Source: Asanoa siamensis
GTDB lineage: Bacteria > Actinomycetota > Actinomycetes > Mycobacteriales > Micromonosporaceae
NCBI RefSeq assembly: GCF_016862555.1
Contig: NZ_BONE01000053.1
Coordinates: 1 to 58,408, forward strand
DNA length: 58,408 nucleotides
Direction of reading: 5' to 3'
A model generated the notes under the pieces. That model made no database searches. It had not been told where the DNA came from and saw only the letters and a program-made list of their open reading frames with translations. Every line of letters starts with the position of its first letter. Position 1 is the stretch's first letter. Position numbers and translations under genes: made by a program. Shown here in pieces: positions 51,711 through 58,408 of the stretch.

Positions 51711-52531
51711 CCCTTGAGACCGCTGCGGGACACGCCCGCGATGATGTGCCGCTGCGCCAGCACGAACAGCACGATCGCCGGCACGCTGGCCAGGACCGCG
51801 CCGGCCATCACGACCGGGTAGTCGGTCTGGTAGGCGCCCTGCAGCAGGCCGAGGCCGGCCGGCAGGGTGAGCTGGTCGCCGCTGAACAGCACGAAGATCG
51901 GCCAGAGGAAGTCGTTCCAGTTGGTCAGGAACGCCAGCACCGCGAGGGTGGCCAGGGCCGGCTTCGACAGCGGCAGCACGATGCGGGTGAAGATCTGCCA
52001 CGTGTCGGCCCCGTCCAGCGTCGCCGCCTCCTCCAACTCGCGGGGCAGCGACAGGAAGAACTGCCGGAGGAAGAACACTCCGAACGCGCTGGCCGCGCCG
52101 GGCACCACGATCACCGCGAGGGTGTCGAGCCAGCCGAGCGTGTCGACGATCAGGAAGTTCGGGATGATCTGCGTGGCCGGCGGCACGAACAGCGTGGCCA
52201 CGATCAGCCCGAAGATCAGGCCGCGGCCGCGGAACCGCATCCGGGCCAGCGCGTACGCCGCCATCGACGCGGTCGTCAGCACGAGCGCGGCCTGCGCGAC
52301 CGCCGCGAGCATGCTGTTCGCGAACCAGCGCAGCACCGGGTTCTGGGAACCCGCCTGCAGCAACTGCTCGTACCCGTAGGTCTCGATCGGGTCCGGCAGC
52401 CAGGTCGACGGGATCCGCTGCGCGTCCGGGTAGGACTTGAGCGAGGTGAGCACCATCCACACCAGCGGCACGGTGAACACCGCGGTGAGCAGGACGAGGG
52501 CCGTGTAGAGCCCGATCCGGCGGAGCGCCAT
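51707..52531 (-). CDS. Carbohydrate ABC importer permease (MalG type)
   Basis: 274 aa from ATG 52531, overlapping the stop of the other permease (ATGA). Six membrane helices. EAA loop ELEEAATLDGADTWQIFTRI then VLPLSKPALA, which docks the ATPase. CUT1 class, importing oligosaccharides. No ATPase gene is in the operon, so a shared MsiK-type ATPase elsewhere is likely, as in other actinobacteria. Confidence 0.92.
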   Translation of the reverse strand: MALRRIGLYTALVLLTAVFTVPLVWMVLTSLKSYPDAQRIPSTWLPDPIETYGYEQLLQAGSQNPVLRWFANSMLAAVAQAALVLTTASMAAYALARMRFRGRGLIFGLIVATLFVPPATQIIPNFLIVDTLGWLDTLAVIVVPGAASAFGVFFLRQFFLSLPRELEEAATLDGADTWQIFTRIVLPLSKPALATLAVLAFLTNWNDFLWPIFVLFSGDQLTLPAGLGLLQGAYQTDYPVVMAGAVLASVPAIVLFVLAQRHIIAGVSRSGLKG

Positions 52532-53436
52532 CAGTCCTCCCGGTACCGGAAGATGCGGAAGTTGGCGACGCTGACCACGGCCAGCATCAGGGTGAGCGTG
52601 ATGCTCATGGCGGCGGCGCGGCCGGCGTCGTTCTGCGCGATGCCCTGCTCGACGATGTACCAGACCACGCTGCGGGTCGAGGTGCCCGGCGCGCCCTGCG
52701 TGATCAGGTAGGACTGCCCGAACAGGTTGGCCGACGCCAGGATCGTGGTGGTCACCACGAACAGCAGCACCGGCCGCAGCCCCGGCAGGGTCACGTGCCG
52801 GAACCGCTGCCACGCCGTGGCGCCGTCGACCTTCGCGGCCTCGTACAGCTCGCCCGGGATGTCCTGCAGCCCGGCCAGGTAGATGACCGCGTTGAAGCCG
52901 GCGGTCCACCACACCGTGACACCGACCAGCGAGATCCACGCCCACGGCAGGTCGGTGACCCAGGCGGTGTCGTCGGGCAGCCCGACCAGGCCGAGCAGCC
53001 GGTTGACCAGGCCCAGATTGGCGTCGAGCAGGAAGCGCCAGAGCAGGCCGATGACCGCGACGCCGAGCACGTACGGCGCGAAGAACACCGCGCGGAAGAA
53101 CGTGCGCCCGGGGAACGCCCGGTTGAGCAGCACGGCCAGCCCGAGCGGCAGCACGACCAGCAGCGGCACCGAGAGCAGCGTGAAGATGCCCGTGGCGCCG
53201 AGGCTCTCCCACCAGAAGCTGTAGACGACCGAGTTCGAGTCGAACAGGTCCCGGTAGTTGTCGACGCCGACGAACGGCTTGTTCGGGAGCTGGAAGTCCC
53301 ACTGGTGCAGGCTCAGCCAGACGCCGAGGACCACCGGCAGCAGGGCGAAGACCAGGAACAGCAGCAGGTACGGCGTGAGGAAGAGGTACGGCGTCGCGGC
53401 ACCGCGACGCCGTACCCTCGCCCTGGTCGGGGCCAA
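52531..53436 (-). CDS. Carbohydrate ABC importer permease (MalF type)
   Basis: 301 aa from a TTG at 53436, 2 nt after the binding-protein stop. No better start exists before the first helix (TPYLFLTPYLLLFLVFALLP). Six membrane helices. EAA loop ELYEAAKVDGATAWQRFRHV then TLPGLRP. Pairs with the MalG-type permease in the CUT1 importer. Confidence 0.9.
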   Translation of the reverse strand: MAPTRARVRRRGAATPYLFLTPYLLLFLVFALLPVVLGVWLSLHQWDFQLPNKPFVGVDNYRDLFDSNSVVYSFWWESLGATGIFTLLSVPLLVVLPLGLAVLLNRAFPGRTFFRAVFFAPYVLGVAVIGLLWRFLLDANLGLVNRLLGLVGLPDDTAWVTDLPWAWISLVGVTVWWTAGFNAVIYLAGLQDIPGELYEAAKVDGATAWQRFRHVTLPGLRPVLLFVVTTTILASANLFGQSYLITQGAPGTSTRSVVWYIVEQGIAQNDAGRAAAMSITLTLMLAVVSVANFRIFRYRED

Positions 53437-53438
53437 GA

Positions 53439-54785
53439 TCAGGCCCCGTACTTCTTGGCGTTGTCGGCCAGCAGCTGGTTGGCCTTGGCCACGCCGTCGT
53501 CCATCGCCTTCTTCGGGTCCTTCTTGCCGAGCACGGCCTCGTTGAAGGCGGTGTAGAAGGTGGTGATCACGTCACCGACACCCGGCAGCGCCGGCGGGAA
53601 GGCGGCGTAGTCGAGCTCCGGCGCCAGCTTGCCGACCTCGGTGAGCTGCTGGAAGCCGCTGCTGTCGCGGACCTCCTTGCGGGCCGGCACCTGGCCGCCC
53701 GCCGCCCAGTCCAGCGAGTGCTCGCTGAGCCAGTTGATGAACACCTTGGCGGCGGCCGTCTTGTTGGCGTCGGCGCCGCGCTTCTGCTGGACGATCGTGA
53801 AGTTGTGCGAGTTGGCCCACGCGGCCTGCTTGGAGCCGATCTGCGGCAGCGGCGCCACGCCCCACTTCACGTCGGGGCTCTTCTTGAGGTCGTTGATCTG
53901 CCAGATGCCGTTCCAGTTGAACGCGCTCTTGCCGGCCTTGAACGCGACGTAGTCGGCGTCCTGACCGACGTTGGCCGGCGAGTGCCCGTTCTTGACCAGG
54001 TCGACGCACCAGGTGACCGCCTCGACCGCCTCGGGCGAGTTGTAGACGGCCTGGGTGGTGTCGCGGTTGAACAGCGACCCGCCGAACTGGTGCACCAGCG
54101 AGTAGCCGGCCATGCCACCGGTGAACTGGAACGGGCTCATCCAGAAGCCCTGGATGTTCTTGGCCTTGAGCGCGGTCAGCGCGGCCTCGAACTCCTGCCG
54201 GTTGGTCGGCGGCTTGGCCGGGTCCAGCCCCGCCTGCTCCATCAGGTCCGTGCGGTAGTAGAAGCCGAGCGGGTGCATGTCCAGCGGGATGCCGTACCGC
54301 TTGTCCTTGTAGATCCCGCCGTTCCAGACGGTCGCGGCGAAGTCGGCCTCGGTCAGCTCCAGCGCCGACGCCACGTCGTCGAGCGGCTGGATGATCTGCC
54401 GCGCGGCGAACGTCGCGAGCTGGTCCATGTGCATGACGGCGATGTCGGGCCCGTTGCCCGACGAGACCGCCCCGGGCAGCTTGGCGTAGTAGTCCTCCCA
54501 CCGGTAGGTGGCCACGCCGACCTTGATGTTCTGGTGCTCGGTGTTGAACTGGTCGACCAGCTTCTTGAAGATGTCGCCGTCGCCGCCGGTGAAGCCGTTC
54601 CACAGGTTGAGGTCGACCTTCGGGCCGGTGTACGTCTTGCCGCCGTCACCCGACGCGGCGGGTGTGTCGTCGTCACCGCCGCAGCCGGCGAGGGTCAGAG
54701 CCGCGGCCGTGCCGAGCCCGACACCCAGGCCGAGCACACGGCGGCGGGAGATCAGGTTGTCCTTGGGTCGCTCCTCGGAATTCAC
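53439..54785 (-). CDS. Sugar-binding lipoprotein of CUT1 ABC importer
   Basis: 448 aa from GTG 54785, overlapping the GH51 stop (GTGA). The signal has a twin-arginine and a lipobox: LISRRRVLGLGVGLGTAAAL then TLAGC, so Tat export with lipidation at about Cys35 is likely. Mature type-2 binding fold: LNLWNGFTGGDGDIFKKLVD, FNTEHQNIKVGVATY, YGIPLDMHPLGFYYRTDLME, GKSAFNWNGIWQINDLKK and AKVFINWLSEHSLDWAAGG. Probably binds arabino-oligosaccharides; inferred from the GH51 and GH43 neighbours. Confidence 0.92.
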   Translation of the reverse strand: MNSEERPKDNLISRRRVLGLGVGLGTAAALTLAGCGGDDDTPAASGDGGKTYTGPKVDLNLWNGFTGGDGDIFKKLVDQFNTEHQNIKVGVATYRWEDYYAKLPGAVSSGNGPDIAVMHMDQLATFAARQIIQPLDDVASALELTEADFAATVWNGGIYKDKRYGIPLDMHPLGFYYRTDLMEQAGLDPAKPPTNRQEFEAALTALKAKNIQGFWMSPFQFTGGMAGYSLVHQFGGSLFNRDTTQAVYNSPEAVEAVTWCVDLVKNGHSPANVGQDADYVAFKAGKSAFNWNGIWQINDLKKSPDVKWGVAPLPQIGSKQAAWANSHNFTIVQQKRGADANKTAAAKVFINWLSEHSLDWAAGGQVPARKEVRDSSGFQQLTEVGKLAPELDYAAFPPALPGVGDVITTFYTAFNEAVLGKKDPKKAMDDGVAKANQLLADNAKKYGA

Positions 54786-56296
54786 AGGGATGGGTTCGCG
54801 AAGCGCAGGAGGTTCCAGGAGGCGCCGGGCACGCGTACCCGGGCGATGCCTCCGTCGACCGCGGGCTTTTCCAGCTCGCGGGGGCTGACCCGGTCAGGGG
54901 CGTCCGGGGTGTTGACGGCGTCCGGGTCGGCGCCGGCGTCGAGGGTCACGTGCGCCACGCCGGCGATCCCGGGCAGCGCGCGCAGGCCGATCTCGACGAC
55001 CAGGTCCTCGTCGGACCGGTTGACGGCGAACACGGACAGGTTGCCGCTCTCCTCGTCGTACACGGCGGTGGTGGACAGGGCGTCCACCGCGCCGTAGCGC
55101 GCGGTCTCGTGCACCGGCGAGACGGGCTCGGTGCGCAGGACGGTGCCGACCGCGTGCCTCGCGGTCAGCGCGAACGGGTGGAAGATGCTCTGCCGCCAGG
55201 CGGGGCCGCCGTTCGTGGTGCGGATCGGGCCGATCACGTTGGCGAGCTGGGCCTGGCAGGCGACGCCGACCCGGTCGGCGTGCCGCAGCAGGGTGACCAG
55301 CAGGTCGCCGACCACCACCGCGTCGACCGCGGTGAAGTCGTCCTCGATCAGCGCCGGCGCCTCGACCCAGCCCCGCCGGTCCAGATCCGCCTTCAGACGG
55401 GACTGGTACCAGACGTTCCACTCGTCGAACGAGACCTTGAGCTTGCGGCGGTGGCGCTGCTTGGCGGCGACGTGATCGGCGGTGGCGACCACGTCCTCGA
55501 TGAATCCGTCCATGTCCACGGCCGAGGCGAGGATGCTGGCCCGGTCGCCGTCCGACGGGTCGTAGTAGGTGTGCGCCGAGATGTAGTCGACCTGCTCGTA
55601 CGCGTGCTCGAGGACGGTCGCCTCCCACTGGCCGAAGGTCGGCATGCCGCGGTTGGAGCTGCCGCAGGCGACCAGGCTGATGGTCGGGTCGACGAGCTTC
55701 ATCGCCTTGCCGGTCTCGGCCGCCAGCCGGCCGTACTCGTCGGCGGTCTTGTGGCCGACCTGCCAGGGTCCGTCGAGCTCGTTGCCGAGACACCAGAGCT
55801 TCACGTCGTACGGGTCGGCGGCACCGTTCTTGCGCCGCAGGTCCGACAGCTCGGTGCCGCCCGGGTGGTTGGTGTACTCGAGGACGTCCAGCGCCTCCTG
55901 CACGCCGCGGGTGCCGAGGTTGACGGCCATCATGGGCTCCACGCCGGCCGTCCGCGCCCACGTCATGAACTCGTCGAGGCCGAACTGGTTGGTCTCGATC
56001 GTCTTCCAGGCGAGGTCGAGCCGGCGCGGCCGGTCGCCGGCGGGGCCGATCCCGTCCTCCCAGCGGTAGCCGGACACGAAGTTGCCGCCCGGGTAGCGCA
56101 CCACGCTCACGCCCAGCTCCCGGACCAGGTCGAGCACGTCGCCGCGCAGGCCCAGCGGGTCGGCGGTCGGGTGCCCGGGCTCGTAGACGCCGCCGTAGAC
56201 GCAGCGGCCCATGTGCTCGACGAACGAGCCGAACAGGCGCCGATCGGCCGGTGCGATCGAGAACGCCGGGTCAACGGTGAGTGAAGCGATGCGCAA
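54782..56296 (-). CDS. abfA: GH51 alpha-L-arabinofuranosidase
   Basis: 504 aa from a TTG at 56296 (SD AAGG). Acid/base Glu173 in LWCLGNELDGPWQVG and nucleophile Glu292 in KVSFDEWNVWYQSR. Also RYPGGNFVSGYRWEDGIGP and YISAHTYYDPSDGDRASIL. No signal peptide, so it hydrolyses imported arabino-oligosaccharides in the cytoplasm. First gene of the operon GH51 - binding protein - two permeases - GH43 lipoprotein, controlled by the operator at 56328-56345. Confidence 0.93.
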   Translation of the reverse strand: MRIASLTVDPAFSIAPADRRLFGSFVEHMGRCVYGGVYEPGHPTADPLGLRGDVLDLVRELGVSVVRYPGGNFVSGYRWEDGIGPAGDRPRRLDLAWKTIETNQFGLDEFMTWARTAGVEPMMAVNLGTRGVQEALDVLEYTNHPGGTELSDLRRKNGAADPYDVKLWCLGNELDGPWQVGHKTADEYGRLAAETGKAMKLVDPTISLVACGSSNRGMPTFGQWEATVLEHAYEQVDYISAHTYYDPSDGDRASILASAVDMDGFIEDVVATADHVAAKQRHRRKLKVSFDEWNVWYQSRLKADLDRRGWVEAPALIEDDFTAVDAVVVGDLLVTLLRHADRVGVACQAQLANVIGPIRTTNGGPAWRQSIFHPFALTARHAVGTVLRTEPVSPVHETARYGAVDALSTTAVYDEESGNLSVFAVNRSDEDLVVEIGLRALPGIAGVAHVTLDAGADPDAVNTPDAPDRVSPRELEKPAVDGGIARVRVPGASWNLLRFANPSL

Positions 56297-56327
56297 TGGG
56301 CTCAGCCTTTCGGGTGACGTGCAGACT

Positions 56328-56345
56328 TTCTACAACGTTGTAAAG
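56328..56345. promoter_or_regulatory. LacI-type operator of the arabinan regulon
   Basis: TTCTACAACGTTGTAAAG, with the perfect core TACAACGTTGTA (56331-56342) centred on CG. It lies between the divergent GH51 operon and the LacI gene. A -10 TACGCT for the LacI gene is at 56352-56357. The half-site matches the one upstream of the GH43 gene at 49925-49954. Confidence 0.75.
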
Positions 56346-56386
56346 ATGGTCTACGCTGTCGTGGTCGAACCGCGACGGAGGTGGGA

Positions 56387-57388
56387 GTGCGCAACAGGCT
56401 CAAGGACGTCGCGGAGCGTGCGGGCGTGTCGGTCAAGACGGTGTCCAACGTGGTCAACGGCTACGCGCACGTCCGGCCGGAGACCCGCGCCCGGGTCGAG
56501 GAAGCCCTCGCCGAGCTGAACTACCGGCCCAACCTCTCGGCGCGCAGCCTGCGCAGCGGCCGCACCGGCGTGATCGCGCTGGCGGTGCCGGAGCTCGACA
56601 TCCCGTACTTCGCGGAGCTCGCGCGGCACGTCGTCGACGCGGCCGCCACCCACGACTGGACCGTGCTGATCGACCAGACCGGCGGCGTGCCGGAGCGGGA
56701 GCGCGTCGTCGCCGACGGCGTGCGGGGCCAGCTCATCGACGGCCTCATCTTCAGCCCGCTCGCGCTGACCGGCGCCGAGCTGGCCCGGCGCGCCGACCCG
56801 CGGCCGATGGTGCTGCTCGGCGAGCGCGACGACCACGGCCCGCTCGACCACGTCGCGGTCGACAACGTGGCGGCCGCACGTGAGATCACCACGCATCTGA
56901 TCGCGTCGGGGCGGCGCCGGATCGCCGCCATCGGCGCGCAGCGGGCCACCTCCGGCGCCAGCGCGAGCATGCGGCTGACCGGCTACAAGCAGGCCCTGGC
57001 CGCCGAAGGCATCCGCTTCGACCCACGCCGCGTGGCGTCGGCGGCCAACTGGCACCGGGCCGACGGCGCGACCGCGATGGCCCGGCTGCTGGAGTCGGGC
57101 GTACGCCCGGACGCGGTGTTCTGCTTCAACGACACGCTCGCCCTGGGCGCGATGCGCGCGCTGCACGAGCACGGCCTGCGCGTCCCCGACGACGTCGCGG
57201 TCGCCGGCTTCGACGACATCGAGGACGGGCGGTTCTCGGTGCCGACGCTGACCACCGTCGTGCCCGACAAGGCGGAGATCGCCCGGCTGGCGGTCGAGCT
57301 GCTGGCCAAGCGGCTGGCCACGGGCTCCGACGGTGCGCCGGCCGAGCTGACCGCCGGCTACCGCGTGGACCTCCGGGAGAGCGCCTGA
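56387..57388 (+). CDS. LacI-family repressor of the arabinan genes
   Basis: 333 aa from GTG 56387 (SD GGAGG with 5-nt spacing; GTG 56381 overlaps the SD). N-terminal HTH NRLKDVAERAGVSVKTVSNV with hinge LNYRPNLSARSLRSGRTG. C-terminal periplasmic-binding-like domain: IALAVPELDIPYFAELARHV, VDNVAAAREITTHLI, DAVFCFNDTLALGAMRAL and DDVAVAGFDDIEDGRFSVP. It probably binds TACAACGTTGTA sites and releases them with arabinose-derived ligands. Confidence 0.92.
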   Translation: MRNRLKDVAERAGVSVKTVSNVVNGYAHVRPETRARVEEALAELNYRPNLSARSLRSGRTGVIALAVPELDIPYFAELARHVVDAAATHDWTVLIDQTGGVPERERVVADGVRGQLIDGLIFSPLALTGAELARRADPRPMVLLGERDDHGPLDHVAVDNVAAAREITTHLIASGRRRIAAIGAQRATSGASASMRLTGYKQALAAEGIRFDPRRVASAANWHRADGATAMARLLESGVRPDAVFCFNDTLALGAMRALHEHGLRVPDDVAVAGFDDIEDGRFSVPTLTTVVPDKAEIARLAVELLAKRLATGSDGAPAELTAGYRVDLRESA

Positions 57389-57433
57389 CGCGCCCTCCTT
57401 GGGGGCATACATCTTATTTGTCCGTTTAGGACG

Positions 57434-57467
57434 TACGCTCTTCCCCGAACGAGCGACCTTCGGGGAA
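57434..57467 (+). promoter_or_regulatory. -10 element and inverted repeat overlapping the ketosynthase ribosome site
   Basis: TACGCT (57434-57439) is a likely -10. TTCCCCGAA (57441-57449) is the exact reverse complement of TTCGGGGAA (57459-57467), 9-nt loop. The downstream arm overlaps the SD GGGGAAGGA. It could be an operator just after the -10 or an RNA hairpin that masks the SD. Confidence 0.45.
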
Positions 57468-57476
57468 GGAATGAGC

Positions 57477-58408
57477 ATGATGAGGTCGGCTACCGACGCG
57501 CGTGACACCGTCGTCACGGGCATGGGCTTCTGTCTGCCTGGTCTGGGTAAGGCGACGATCACCACCCAGGACGTCTGGGAGATCGTCTCCTCCGGGATGA
57601 CCGCGATCTCGTCTCGCGACGACGGGGTCTTCTACGGGTCCGTGGACCTGCCACCGGAGAAGTTCTCCGAGTACTTCCCGGAGATCCCGGGCATCTTCGC
57701 CGCCCACTTCACCGACACGCACCGCTTCGGCCTCATGTCGTTCCTCGAGGCGTGCACCGACGCGAAGCTCGACGTGCGGGCCGGCGCGCTCGGCGAGGCC
57801 GGCATCCTGGTCGGCCGCGGCGGCGTCGACACCAACATCGCCGGCTACCTCAAGGTGCTCAACACCGAGATCGGCGACCTGAACATCATGGAAGCGACCT
57901 CGCTGTTCATCGAGAGCTCCATCGCTGTCACCTCGTCGGACGTGGCGCTGGCCCAGTCGGCGTTCGCCCGTACGACCGGGCCCTGCTACACCGCCAACGC
58001 CGGCTGCTCGTCGTCGTCCGTGCAGGTCAACAACGCCCGCATGCTGATCAACAGCGGCGCCAGCGACGTGATCGCCGTGACCGGCGTCGACAACTTCTAC
58101 TACCCGCTGCTCAAGAAGGTCTTCGACCTGGTCAAGATGGTCCAGGACCAGGGTGCCGACACCCGCCCGACCAACGCGCTGCCCGACGAGCCGATCGAGT
58201 TCGACCGGCTGATGCGCCCGTACGACAAGCGCCAGGGGTGCGTGAACTACGGCGAGGGCTCGGTCACGCTGATCCTGGAGAGCCGCGAGCACGCCGAGCG
58301 GCGCGGCGCGGCCATCTACGGCCAGGTGCTCGGGCAGGCGATCACCCGCGACGGCCTGCCCCACCCGCTGGCCAGCGACCAGACCGGCGGCGGCCTCGTG
58401 GCGGCGGT
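57477..58408 (+). CDS. Beta-ketoacyl synthase (KAS/ketosynthase), cut by the right edge
   Basis: Start taken as ATG 57477 (6 nt after AAGGA); ATG 57471 and 57480 are in the same frame. About 310 residues are visible. Thiolase-fold opening VVTGMGFCLPGLGKATITTQ, nucleophile Cys in TANAGCSSSSVQVNNARMLI, then DVIAVTGVDNFYYPLLKKVF, FDRLMRPYDKRQGCVNYGEG and a helix-rich lid. The His residues of the triad lie beyond the window. The N-terminal part (DVWEIVSSGMTAISSRDDGV) matches stand-alone KAS proteins. A role in a polyketide or fatty-acid-type biosynthetic cluster to the right is inferred. Confidence 0.88.
   Translation, partial: MMRSATDARDTVVTGMGFCLPGLGKATITTQDVWEIVSSGMTAISSRDDGVFYGSVDLPPEKFSEYFPEIPGIFAAHFTDTHRFGLMSFLEACTDAKLDVRAGALGEAGILVGRGGVDTNIAGYLKVLNTEIGDLNIMEATSLFIESSIAVTSSDVALAQSAFARTTGPCYTANAGCSSSSVQVNNARMLINSGASDVIAVTGVDNFYYPLLKKVFDLVKMVQDQGADTRPTNALPDEPIEFDRLMRPYDKRQGCVNYGEGSVTLILESREHAERRGAAIYGQVLGQAITRDGLPHPLASDQTGGGLVAA

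Overview
The window looks like chromosome of a filamentous high-GC actinobacterium, probably Micromonosporaceae-like. This is inferred from the very high G+C and strong third-position G/C, the many GTG/TTG starts, the abundance of secreted glycosidases, the caspase/STAND/WD40 gene typical of multicellular bacteria, and the frequent leaderless promoters (TANNNT 6-8 nt before the start codon). No rRNA, tRNA, CRISPR array, integrase or transposase gene was seen. Both ends cut through genes.

Layout. (A) 1-10350 is a secreted glycan-degradation and sugar-import locus. It holds a lysozyme-like/PLL-lectin protein (left edge, minus), a GH172 (DUF2961) enzyme with FnIII and FG-GAP repeats, a GH32/GH43-like five-bladed propeller enzyme, and a ribose-type ABC importer (two-domain ATPase, permease, lipoprotein binding protein). 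Three promoters here share a LacI-type operator, AGAAATCGATTTCT or near variants, placed just after the -10. No regulator for it is visible in the window. (B) 10451-15908 is a two-gene minus-strand operon: an alpha/beta hydrolase, then a 1527-aa caspase-STAND-WD40 protein. It is a good candidate conflict or cell-death module. (C) 16.0-31.4 kb is mostly housekeeping and accessory genes: DUF4097, a frameshifted gene, an M23 peptidase, a heterodimeric ABC exporter with one degenerate ATP site, YihY, PPK2, SDR, LtrA, a two-lobed aspartic protease, an EVE-like protein, a Crp-like regulator, a DyP peroxidase and a chloroperoxidase-type hydrolase. (D) 31.5-36.3 kb has a 30-aa Gly/Leu peptide, a PhoD phosphatase operon and a MEDS-STAS / MEDS-ATPase partner-switch pair. 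(E) 36.5-44.8 kb has an FAD monooxygenase under two palindromes, VOC proteins, a ~132-bp tandem repeat, two divergent TetR/hydrolase pairs and a Zn-alcohol dehydrogenase. (F) 44.8-48.2 kb has an acyltransferase and the DAHP synthase gene aroG. aroG is preceded by a leader peptide carrying consecutive Tyr-Trp-Phe codons and overlapping hairpins (an attenuator). A 168-bp element with perfect 21-bp inverted ends lies beyond it. (G) 48.2-57.4 kb is an L-arabinan utilisation regulon: two GH43 enzymes, GH51, an ABC importer and a LacI regulator, with a shared operator at both promoters. An OBAP/DUF1264 gene is embedded in it. (H) A beta-ketoacyl synthase begins at 57477 and runs off the right edge, possibly the start of a biosynthetic cluster.

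The two most interesting units are the operator-linked regulon of region A and the hydrolase/caspase-STAND-WD40 operon of region B. In region A, a peptidoglycan-hydrolase-like protein, a GH172 furanosidase and a pentose/furanose-type importer appear co-regulated, which could mean scavenging of cell-wall furanose polymers such as D-arabinan, or alternatively fructan/difructose use.
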